Made by a program: the position numbers and the translations under genes. From assembly GCA_025677835.1 (NCBI GenBank), contig JAIXMR010000023.1, positions 62,001 through 126,000 on the forward strand: a stretch of 64,000 nucleotides of DNA. The letters are read 5' to 3'. Below, piece by piece: positions 30,996-41,598 of this stretch. Within the stretch, counting starts at the first letter, position 1. Each line of letters starts with the position of its first letter. The notes under the pieces were generated by a model. The model was given only the letters and a program-made list of their open reading frames with translations, had not been told where the DNA came from and did no database searches. This DNA comes from Sporodiniella umbellata (taxonomy: Eukaryota; Mucoromycota; Mucoromycetes; Mucorales; Rhizopodaceae).

Positions 30996-33491
30996 TTTCT
31001 AGGTATTTGTGTGTGCGTGTGTGTATATTAATTGTTAATATCTGCTTTTTTTCAATGGAGCTTGTTTTATATATACTTTATTAGAAAACAAATGGACTCC
31101 GACCTAAAATGATATCATTCCTATTCAGCTTTGTCAAGTGAAACAGGTTGGGCTAGTGTGTGTTGAACTAGGTTTTTGTTTTGGTTCGAAATTGTACGCG
31201 TAAGGTTGCTATTCCTCACATTTTTATTCTATTTATTCGTCTAGTCTTTGGATCCTTACCAGAATGGCTGTTTTCTCACTCTAATCGCTTGGCTATTTAC
31301 AGAGCCTTCTTGGCAATTGTAAATGCCCTTTGGCTGATTTCACCAAAAACAATAAGAGTCAGTGAGTCAAGTAACACAGCTTAGTTTTTGAAAAATCACT
31401 CCACGACAAATATGCCAACGTTGGCAAAAATTTTAAAAACACGTCAATTTTATTTCATCACTCAGAATTTATTTTTAGTGTAAAAGTGTGAATGTGTGAG
31501 TACATAGATAATGAACTGAGACATTCATGATTTCATTTATAATTTTTTTGTTAAAAAAAAAGCAGCTTTTACTTTCATTTATGTTGAGAAGTAAAATACA
31601 CATGCAAAAAACAAAAAATAATAACAAAAACAAAAACAGCCCATCTAAGCAAGCATACTTAATCTGTAAAATGCCTATTTTGTGTATATCATATTTTATT
31701 GGTGTAAGGTAGGATGACGTGTTTTTCATTTTTGACAGCCTTTTAAGCTCATTTAACTCGGCCATTGAAACAAGTGGTAAATAAATTTTGCCGATTGTAC
31801 ACGTATCAATGCCACAGACCAGTCCAAGAGTATCACAAAACGCGTCAAGCGGATCTAGGCTTATTTGTATATACACATTTAGGTGGTTGTAATATGTATG
31901 GTTTGCTTGAAACCAGCCCTATAGGCTACAATATACATATAATGTATTATGTTTGTAAGGTAGTTGTTTTGCTCAAGTTAATCAATCCTTCAGAAGAAAA
32001 AAAAAAAGGATAAACTTTTAGTGATGACAAATGGTGATTAGATAATTTATCCTTTACTTGATTTTCGTTGCTGTTACGCTCAATTATCGATTCGACAGCT
32101 TACTCAATGCAAACTAGTTCTTTGAAGAGCCGAAAGGTCTGTCCTTATCTATACATCAGAATCATATCTAGAATATACTTGACCGGTTTTACAAAAAAAA
32201 AAAAAAAAAAAGATACAAAAAACTATAGTCATGATGATTGTACTTATAAAAAAACTATCCTTAAGGTGGTTCAAGTGGTATCACGAATAATATAAGAGTT
32301 TGATATGATCAAGCAGGTTAAGTCTAACGATTTTGCATTCTAAATTTAAATAAGGCTCTGGAGTTCAATGGTATATTTGTACAGCCAATCCACTTTAAAT
32401 TATTTTTCCTCTCCATATCAGGTCATGCAAAGTAGTGATAAAGAGGAACGCTAAAAAAATCTCCTACCAGAGAGCAGCATTTCTTTTTCCTCTTCTCCGA
32501 TTCTTTTCAAGTGGCAAAAAGCAGGGTTGCATAAAATAGACTGTGTGTACCAAGTAGATCGGTACAAATAGTAGCAATAGTAATAGTAGTAAATTGTGGT
32601 TTTCAATACTACAAAAGCAAAATGATGTACTCTTTACTGCATCACTCGCCCAAAATTACGTCGTTTTGCTTGAAGAAAAACAGTCCAAGACTTGAATCAA
32701 CCACAATAGGGTGACGCTTTGAATGGATAAAAAACACGTGCATATGGGAATACGTTGAATGCATATCTTTTGAGAAGAAAACCTTATGTACTTGCATAAA
32801 TGTATATAGACTGCCTGTTAATAAACATACTCACATAGATTTGCTTGGGAAAACTACTGGCTGTGTATATATTGAATGCTAAAAAAAAAAAAAAGGCAGT
32901 TTGTTTCGTAACTTTCACTTTTATCTTAAGAACTTATTAAATTCTTTACTAAAAGAAAAAAAAACACGTAAATACGCACACATACACACGTACATTTAGA
33001 TACACTCCTTTTAGACCTTTACCATATACATCTGTTACCTTTCATTGAGGTTGTAATTTGAAATATGTAAAAAGGAATGCTAGACTACTAAATTTGTGAT
33101 CAGACCTTCCCAATCGCCTGAAAAAACACTAATGATGAGATGGTCTAGTTGAATCTGTTCTTTTCAAAACAAATTCATTTTATTAGTTCTGTCTGTAGTT
33201 TAGGGGGAGAGGAGCTTTAGGTTGTTTTTATTTTTATAAAAAAAAAGTTCTACATACAGCCGCTATACGTAATCGTTTTACGGTTGGACTTAACAGTGAA
33301 GGCAATTCAACAAAAAAAAAAAAAGCAACGAGTTCTTTAGTCCTTTTATTAAATTTGCTTTAGCGCTGTAAGTTAATTTTAAATCAACCAATACGCTTTT
33401 CAAAGACCTGATTAATCATTGTGTTCAAAGATACTCGCCCTGACCGCTTTGGAGCGATCGCTTTCAGTACAGAGTCCAAGATTTCTTAGGT
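30996..33491. other. Gene-poor stretch inside the inverted-repeat interval
   Basis: No complete gene was found. One coding-like patch occurs on the minus strand at about 31676-31876 and is listed separately. An open frame at 31181-31384 is hydrophobic and unassigned. The remainder is AT-rich with short A runs. Confidence 0.45.
31676..31876 (-). pseudogene. Coding-like fragment, possible gene relic
   Basis: A minus-strand frame reads DPLDAFCDTLGLVCGIDTC, then IGKIYLPLVSMAELNELKR and SSYLTPIKYDIHKIG before degenerating into low-complexity translation. Amino-acid composition and hydrophobic spacing look like real protein, but there is no plausible start and no flanking exon. The family is not recognised. 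Confidence 0.3.
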
Positions 33492-34035
33492 GAATGCGCA
33501 AATTCAGGGCTGCTATCTTTGGCTATGCTATGATTCATTGGCGTGTTTCAAATAGTTACTTAGGGGCACCTTGCCTGCTATTTTGAGGACGGTCGTCTAT
33601 TCCTTTTTTTTTTTTTTAGAGTATTTCAATATGTGCTCTACTAGAGAAAGGCCAACAAAAAGCTGAAGGAGCTGTCTATAGCATGTTTTCTTATAAACCC
33701 GACGAGCTCATAACTAAATACTGTCTTGACTGTTGACACTCATTAGTATCCAGGCTTTGGGTGATTCTCTGTACGTTTTCTGTAATTTCTCTTTGTTATA
33801 AATACAATAAGAACAGACCTCACAAAACTTCAAATATTTAGCTTTTGCAAGAAGTCTTCAAAAAATCCTTTTATTTTTCCATGGTTGTCGCCTTTCGAAG
33901 TCAAAGAAAAGAAAATCTGACTACATCTATTTTGAAGATTTATATACAAAAAAGAGAAAGGACTGAGTAAGGAGGCTCAAGACTCTTTTGTCGTTAATGA
34001 TTGTTAGGTATTGTTCTACATAATCCAAGCCAAAG
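33492..34035 (-). repeat. Right arm (B) of the 544-bp long inverted repeat
   Basis: This is the reverse complement of 28195-28738 with about three substitutions. The interval between arms is 4,753 bp. The immediate flanks (CTTAGGT on the left and GTTCTGC on the right) share nothing with arm A flanks, so I see no target-site duplication. Confidence 0.93.
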
Positions 34036-34925
34036 GTTCTGCAAATTAGATGTCAAGTTTCTTTTTGCATGTTTGTGTTTATAGAGTGCAATTGCTGTCT
34101 TTAAAGTAAGTGTATAGTTTATATGAAGCAAGTAGGGCCATTTTTGATGGAATGATTGCAGTCTTTTTTCTTTGGTTCAATCGGAAGAAACAACATCAAA
34201 TTTATAGCCACTAATACCGCTACCGTACGGCGAAAGATAAGGATAACTCCTACGATTGCTTGAAACAGCCAATCGATTATCTTCCAGCCGACTGAAAACG
34301 TTTTGCTATCTCTTTTTTCTTTTAGAAAAAGAACCAAGGTCATATTCTAAGTCCATAAGAAAGCTTTTGGTAGCAGAGTTAGTGTATTGTTGCATTTCTA
34401 CGTATTATACTGATATTAGTGTTCATACCACTCGGATGCTAGGAAATTTCTTTTGCGAAAAAAAAAATAGGTACGATAGCCTGAGCTCTTTTTTGAAAAA
34501 AAAAAAAGCTTGATTGTTGGACTAAAATAGGGCCTTGGGAACACAAACTAAAAAAAAAGCCCAAAAGTAGAGGAAAGGAGAGAGATAAAACTTAATTGGT
34601 GCTTTTTTTTTTAAAAAAAAACTACTTAGATAAACTTGGAGTCTAGAGAGATATACTCGTACATATATGTGGATAAAAAGGGGGACGAGAATGGGATGAG
34701 AAGCCGAGGGAAAAAAAAGTACATGGCCATTTTTGGCTTGCTAAAAAAAAAAATAGGAATTGTCTGCATCTAAAGTTTAGGAAAAGAGTGAGGGAAAAAA
34801 TAGTTATTTTTACGTTTTTTTCTTTTTTAAATTTTTTTATTTTCTTATTTTATTGGTTGTAGTTTATCGAACCTACACACACGCATTTATACCCTTTTAT
34901 ATATAACGAAAGCTCCGTGTTCAAC
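34036..34925. other. Intergenic / Sec2-like gene promoter
   Basis: No gene was supported. Purine-rich tracts with A/T runs run to the start of the Sec2-like gene. A TATATATAA-type element lies at about 34898-34906, ~20 bp before the ATG. Confidence 0.4.
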
Positions 34926-36368
34926 ATGACAGAGATAGCAGTTGACCATCCGATGGTGATTCAACTTGTGGAGGAAGCAACAAGGTGCGAATGCCAAGAT
35001 TTTGTACTTGGTCACTGTATACATTGTAAAGCTATGGTTTCCACTGCTTTTCAGCCTACTCAAACCCAGCTCTCGTTATTACAAAGCCAGCATGCTAATG
35101 TGCTGACAGAAAAAGAAGACCTGGAAGAAAAGATAGCAGCACTCGAAGAGGTCGTTCAAGATCGAGAAAAGGCCGCCTTGAAAACAACGGCTGACATCGG
35201 ATCTTTACAGCATGACCTGAGGGTGCTGCAAGAAAAATGGGATGAGGAAGCTGCCCAGGTGAAGGCCATTCAAACATCCAAAGAGATTGGCAGACGTGAG
35301 CTGGAAGAACTCACTCAAAAATTGTTTGAAGAGGCCGAAAGTATGGTGCACATTGAGAAAGCTGAACAGGCTCTCTTGGATAAAGAAAATCAGCGTTTGA
35401 CAAGCCATCTGCACCAGGTCCGAGGAGAACTCGAAACAGCATCAGGCGAACTAAACTTACTTAAACGCCAGATGACTCAAGAAAACGAGCAGCCGGCTTA
35501 TCTTGATGCCTATTTACGAGCGCAACTAGACATACTTACTGCTTGCTCCTCCCCGCTTGAGGCCCAGGTCGAGGCCGTCGAAGATGATAGCGCCTTGATG
35601 GGTTTTAGCGATTTCATGCAAACTGCAGGTCAGACGCCGCTTCGAAAGTTGCATTCACTAAAGTACATGAAGTATGCCGTCCGAGAGGATGTTGAGCCCT
35701 GTTTGAGATTTGGCCCTCAGCCCCGTATAGCAGCCAAAAAGATCGTAGACGCTATTCTGGTCAAAACTTGCTTTGTAGAAGAATGTCCGGAAGGGTTTGT
35801 AGATGAGCAGTACCTACGCCAAAAACAAGAGGTGGCAACCGCTTCTCTTTGGGAAAGATTCACTCAAAGCTCCATCTTTTCCGGTTGTCAAGCCTGCGGT
35901 CGAAATGTGACCAAAGACGAAAGAGAAAGTGTCTTGAAGTACCGGTTTAGAATATCTTACTTTGATGAATGGGCTTGTGTAGACCGCTATTGTCGCGATA
36001 GACTAGTAGCTGTCATTGAATTCTATTCGTTCATTCGACATATGCGGGCGGGGCTTTACAAACACAGATCACTTCACGAGCTTTATCAACAAATGAGTCT
36101 TCTCAGGCTGCAGATGTTTCTTGCCAGGTAAATATGAAATATACACTACAGTTTTTAGACTTATTGTGTTTGTAGAATGGGCGCGTTGCCTTATTTACTC
36201 TCTAGTTCTCATCTCAGTCCTCAAAGAGTAACCACTGCTTTTCATGGTGAAGAGATTGTACTCTCCCATTTTCTTGATACAACAAGCGAAAGACTGTCTA
36301 GCTCTACCGATTCCACCCTTACCTCGATATCCACATTAGAATCTATACGCACACTATCATCTCATTAA
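34926..36368 (+). CDS. Sec2/Rabin-type Rab guanine-nucleotide exchange factor
   Basis: Exons are 34926-36127 and 36176-36368 (464 aa). An N-terminal Cys cluster (CECQDFVLGHCIHC) is followed by a long coiled coil (~50-190) containing the Sec2 signature RRELEELTQKLFEEAESMV, which inserts into Sec4/Rab8. The C-terminal region has CQACGR, LKYRFRISYFDEWACVDRYCRDRLVAVIEFYSFIRHMRAGL, as in Rabin8/GRAB family proteins. Function: activation of the exocytic Rab at secretory vesicles and the growing tip. The ATG at 34926 is used because the frame upstream has only non-ATG codons. The tail is Ser/Thr-rich and probably phosphoregulated. Confidence 0.88.
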
Positions 36369-37327
36369 TTATTACCCCTCTTTCTTCGTACCTACTACCT
36401 ATCATCTAATACAACCTCTTTGCTTTCCCCTAATACATCATTAATAAGCCCACTCAATCACCCACACTCACATCGAAACTTACATTATTTTCCTTCTATA
36501 AAAACAATTTTTTTTCCGGGGATTATTACAATCTCTTATTTCTGGATGACCTTTTGTTCTTTTTAGTGTGTAAAAGAAAGATCAATGTTACTGCACCTAT
36601 TAGACAGGTCACCCGATACTTTTAGTGTACACCTAAAAAAAAAGTTAAGAAAACAACTTTGCTAAATTGGTCTGTCTGCCCTTTTTTTTTTTCAGACAAA
36701 GCGTGCCTCGATCTCTTTTTTTCCTTCCGAATTGGTTATTTAAATCCAGGTGCTTTATAAGGTACTTTTGTTGCATAACCGAAACATTACTGTGAATTTA
36801 CTGCTAAATGAATAAAAGTGCCAGTAATATGCAAGATATTAAAGCAAAAGAAAAAAATCAGGTTATAGGCACTGGTGATCAAACTTCTGCATTTTTTTTT
36901 TGAAACTATATAGAAGTTCTTGTAAAGCACAGGTATTTTTTCTTTTTTCTAGAATCGCGTTTTCAGTTTAGTAAGCTATTTTTGAAATGTATTTTGTAAA
37001 TCCTGAAATAAAAAAATTGGAAACTAATCTCAAGCAAAAGGGAGCGTTGATTAAGCTCATCTAAAAGATAACCTCTTTTAGACGGCTCTTAATATGTATC
37101 TCTTAAGGCGATTTTAGTTTTTTCTTTTTGCTGTGTGATTTATTTAACTATATTTACTTTTACATCCTTGTTGTTATATGCAATTGTGTCTTCCCTCATG
37201 CTTATTTCTATATATTTCTGCTTTTTTTTTTGTTTATAAAGTACACAGTAAAACGGTGTTAGATTTTTTTTTGTTATTTTCCATTTATACCTTGAAAAAT
37301 CCTTCCCTTTCAAAGGAGAAAGTCTCA
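36369..37327. other. Intergenic, no gene seen
   Basis: AT-rich spacer of ~1 kb with short A/T runs only. No coding exon or repeat was recognised. Confidence 0.5.
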
Positions 37328-39234
37328 ATGGATGACGAAAGCGACAAACAAGACCAAATTACACTCACTTTTGAAGCCATAAACGATTTGGAACTTGCTA
37401 AATCAAAAGATGTTGAAAGGCCCTATAAACAACTGTTCCAATTCTACAAAAAGTACATAAAATCGCCCTTGTAAGTGCTTAGCTCAAAAAAAAAAAAAAA
37501 AGAGTCTCAAACTTGCCCCTGATAGGCTTTTCATTTGGATAATTTTCACGGGATTTTTGACTGCAGCTTTTGTTTTACAGACACCCAAAGGTTATAGTCA
37601 GGACCTTCTCGTTCTAGGTCTTTTGTATACATTTACAACGATTCGCTTGATTTTTGTTTACGTACCCGCCATGTTGATAACTAAACCCTGTAATGCTTTC
37701 ATCAATCAAACCTCTGACTTTTTTTGTCGGCGAGTCAGCTCTCAAATATGGACATATGTCTGGGCTCTTTTTAGTTTGTCTTTTATAACAATATCTGTAT
37801 TTGCTTTGAAAGAAACGGAGGAGTCTCCTCGAATCCGAAGACTGATTTCTTTCTCTGGATACTTTATAATTCTTGGTCTTGTTTTTCTGTCTTCTAAGGT
37901 AAAATTGCATAACAGCACTTGTTTCGTTTTAAGACGACGATTAACTCTAAAAAAAAAACAGAGTCGGCGTTATATTCCATGGAACACGGTTATTACTGGT
38001 GTCTTTTTACAGTTTATTTTAGCTTTAATAGTGTTCCATACAGTTGTAGGCGCATCTGTCTTTCAGTGGGTTTCTAATCTTGTAAACAATTTCCTGGCTT
38101 ATTCCAACGTGGGCGCTGCTTTCATTTTTGGGGATTCAGTCATGGAGTTACATATGGTGGCACTTTTAATTGTCGCGCCTCTTGTGTTCTTTGCAGCGGT
38201 AGTTCAAGCGCTTTTCTACATTGGAATTATACAATACTGCATTACGAAAGTATCCAAAGTATGTTCTTTTTTTCTAAAGGTGACAGGTCCGGAAGCTATT
38301 GTAGCAATTGCCTCTGTAAGTTTTCGATAAAAAACAAATGGCAATAGGGCTTACCTGAAGATTTTTAGCCTTTTCTAGGTGCATCTGAGAACTGCTTATT
38401 AATAAGGCCTTTGGTCAAAGACTGTACAAAATCTGAAATTCATCAGATCATGACATGTGGTTTCGCTACTATCTCCGGTTCATCTCTTTATCTTTATATT
38501 GTCATGGGCATATCTGGAAAGGCTTTACTAACCTCTTGTATAATGTCTATTCCTTGCTCTATTGTGGTGTCGAAATTACGGTTTCCAGAAAGCGAAGAAT
38601 CTTCTATGGGAGAAACCATCATCATACCTAAAATGGAGAATGAGGCAAACAATATGCTCCATGCGATAGGTCAAGGCTCTAGTACTGGCTTACATATTTC
38701 TTTCTTGATTATATCTACTATTATTGCTGTTGTTTCTATTATAGCAGCTGTGAATGGTGTTTTAAATTGGTTTGGCAAGTTTCTAAATACACAGGGTTTG
38801 TCTGTGGAAGATATCACAGGTTACTGTTTGATTCCGGTAAGTTTTGTTTTGTTTTCGATGTGTTACATATACATATTTACTCACGCGATTTGATGTTTAA
38901 ACTAATAAAGTTCGTCTGGTTAGTCGGTGTAGATGACAAGGATCTTGTTATTGCAGGTCGACTGATGGCTACAAAAATTTGGATCACAGAATTTGTGGCC
39001 TATGGTGATCTGACAACGACCTATAAAGATCAAATATCAGCACGCTCGTATCATATAATAACGTACATTATTTGCGGGTTTGCTAACTTGAGTTATATGG
39101 GCACTTTGATTGGAATCATTGGCAGCTTTGCTCCTTCACGCTCAGGAGAGGTTGCTTCCTTGGCTATCTCTGCTTTCATTTGTGGTACTACCAGCACGCT
39201 ATTATCTGCTGCAGTTGCTGGCATGCTAAATTAA
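37328..39234 (+). CDS. Concentrative nucleoside transporter (CNT/SLC28 family)
   Basis: Exons are 37328-37470, 37526-38315, 38369-38836 and 38911-39234 (574 aa). An acidic cytosolic N-terminus is followed by at least ten hydrophobic helices. CNT hallmarks are VGASVFQWVSNLVNNFLAYSNVGAAFIFG, PFLGASENCLLIRPLV (the (G/A)xxE-N/S-xLLIRP motif in TM4), FATISGSSLYLYI and MATKIWITEFVAYGDL. The last is the conserved NEFVAY-like motif with N replaced by T. The family imports nucleosides with Na+ or H+. The helices ASLAISAFICGTTSTLLSAAVAGML close the protein. Confidence 0.92.
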
Positions 39235-39632
39235 AGCAATCAATCTCTATCTTTCTCTTCACATATAGATCTATATATTAACACATACCCTAATAGAAAA
39301 ATTAACCCAATGACACACTCTTGATTACTTTAAAGTTGTCTTTTATATATAAAATAAAAACAGAACAAAACGCGTCTGGGGATCTGGGTGTTTCTTTCCA
39401 AGTAAAAAAAAAATTGATCATCGTGCAACAAACGGATAGTCTTAAGTCTTAAAAAAATCAACTCCTGGTCGCTTCGAGGTGGTATAATACATTATTGTTT
39501 TATATCTCAAAAAAAAAGTCAAAGCCATTTATACTCAGATAAATCTCGTGGGGGTGCAAAAAAAAGCTTCAAGCACACTTCTTTTTTTTTTTTTTTTTTT
39601 TTTAATTTTAATAAAAAGTATAAATAACAATA
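39235..39632. other. Intergenic / PP4 promoter
   Basis: This 0.4-kb spacer contains a T run at about 39582-39603 and no coding signal. Confidence 0.5.
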
Positions 39633-41061
39633 ATGAACGACCTCGACAGGTAAAAGAAAGACAATAAAACCCTATTCAGCGTGAGCAGCAGTTAACTGAG
39701 CCACAGACAACTCGAGCAATTAAGAAAAGGAGAAATAATTACAGAAAAGGAAGTGAAAGAATTGTGCGAAAAAGCGACAGAAATCTTGATCGAAGAAAGC
39801 AACGTACAAAAAGTCGATTCGCCTGTCACTGTAAATCTATTTTCTCTCTCTTTTTTTTCTTCTTCTAGAGAAAAAAAACCTTATATCATGCAAAGTTAAC
39901 GCTCTTTATTCACTTGTAGATTTGCGGTGACATTCATGGTATATTGCGAAAAAAAAAAAGGACTACGGACAAACACTGGAGTTTGTTGTTTCTAAAAACC
40001 AAAAAAAACTCACAATTTACAAATAGGGCAATTTCACGATCTACAAGAGTTATTTCGTGTAGGAGGCGAGTGCCCAGAAACCAGCTATTTATTTATGGGT
40101 ACATAAAAAATCAGAGAACAAAAGCAGACGATTAACGAAAGAGAATTGTTTGTAAAAGGGGATTTCGTGGATCGCGGATACTATTCAGTAGAGACTTTTC
40201 TTTTGCTTTTGGCCCTAAAAGTGCGATACCCAGATAGGATTTGTTTGATCAGAGGAAACCATGAGAGTAGACAGATTACTCAAGTGTATGGCTTTTACGA
40301 CGAATGTATTAGAAAATATGGGTCAGCTAACGTTTGGCGGTACTGTTGCGAAGTATTTGACTATTTGACGTTGAGTGCCATCATTGATGACCAGGTGCTA
40401 TGTGTTCATGGTGGTCTCTCTCCTAGCATAAACACACTAGATCAAGTAAACTTAAAAAAAAAAAGACAAAGATTATATATACGTTTGTATTAAAGTAACC
40501 TACCAAAAAAAAAAGATTAGAACAATTGATAGAAAACAAGAGGTTCCTCACGACGGAGCTATGTGTGATTTGCTCTGGTCAGATCCTGAAGGTATATATC
40601 ACTACAGCTATTTTTCTTTCTTTTTATTAATTCTGTTTCTTTAGAAATCGAAGGATGGGGCTATAGTCCAAGAGGAGCTGGTTATCTGTTTGGAGGCAAT
40701 GTAGTAGAAACGGTATAAAAAAAAAAAAAAAAAAAAACATCCCACCTTATTCGCTTTTATTAGTTTTTGCATACAAACGGGCTCAAATTCGTAGCACGCG
40801 CACATCAGCTAGTGATGGAGGGGTATAAGCCCATGTTTGACCATAAGATTGTTACGGTCTGGTCAGCACCTAACTATTGTTATCGATGCGGAAATGTTGC
40901 AGCTATACTTCAATTAGACGAGCATTTAAATACAGAGTATAAAATGTTTGATGCTGCTCCTCAGGTATAAAAAAGATACCCTGACAAGTGCTAATTTATA
41001 ATTATAGCAAGAGGGGAAGAATACACCAAACAAAAGCGCATTGCCGGACTATTTCCTTTAA
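39633..41061 (+). CDS. PPH3: Protein phosphatase 4 catalytic subunit
   Basis: Nine exons (39633-39649, 39707-39830, 39920-39938, 40027-40098, 40159-40445, 40516-40591, 40645-40712, 40764-40964, 41008-41061) give 305 aa. Metal-binding motifs are complete: [34 protein letters not shown] and [21 protein letters not shown] and the [15 protein letters not shown] segment identify PP4 rather than PP2A or PP6. The protein ends in the methylatable DYFL tail. PP4 removes gamma-H2AX and Rad53 phosphorylation after DNA damage and acts in TOR signalling. Exon 3 is only 19 nt. A small insertion-free variant region ([11 protein letters not shown]) replaces the usual loop after the active-site region. Confidence 0.95.
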
Positions 41062-41598
41062 AAAAAAAAGACACTCATCCTCACCACATACAGTTGTATA
41101 CACTCATAAAAAAATCCAACAGTGAAATATATACATGTTTTTTTCTTGATCTGATGTTAAATTAAAACTGAGTAAGACACTGACCAGAAAAAAAAGTTGT
41201 AGTCAATGTTTACTTATGCATCAAGAAACTTAACTCAACCTGCATTACATATGCTTAAATAAATTCTAAAAGCTTTTGTACATTGAAGACACATAAATGA
41301 ATTACAGGATATAAATCGCGTATGCTTGTGCATTTCAGTCAAAAATTGAAGATAATTACTATTGTTAAAAAGTAGATGTAAGAATAACGATTAAAGGATG
41401 GAGTGATGTTTGGTACAAGTAAAAGAAAAGGGAGTAAAAGATAAGTGTATATAAAAAAAAATAGGGAAAGCAAAAGGAAAAAAAAAAAGGGAAAGGGGTG
41501 AGGCATATAAAGGAAAAAGATTAGAGGAAATAAAATAATGCGAGATATTAATGAGAGGGAAGATAATACTTTCTAAGAGTCTGAATGTTATGATACAA
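41062..41598. other. Convergent 3' spacer, purine-rich
   Basis: The spacer lies between the PP4 and RhoGEF stop codons. The plus strand is strongly purine-rich from about 41390 to 41560 (GGGAAAG/AAAGGAAAA repeats). No coding signal. Confidence 0.5.

Noticed and set aside
31180..31200. GGTTCGAAATT resembling a tRNA B-box
   Set aside because: No A-box upstream at tRNA spacing and no acceptor stem pairing.
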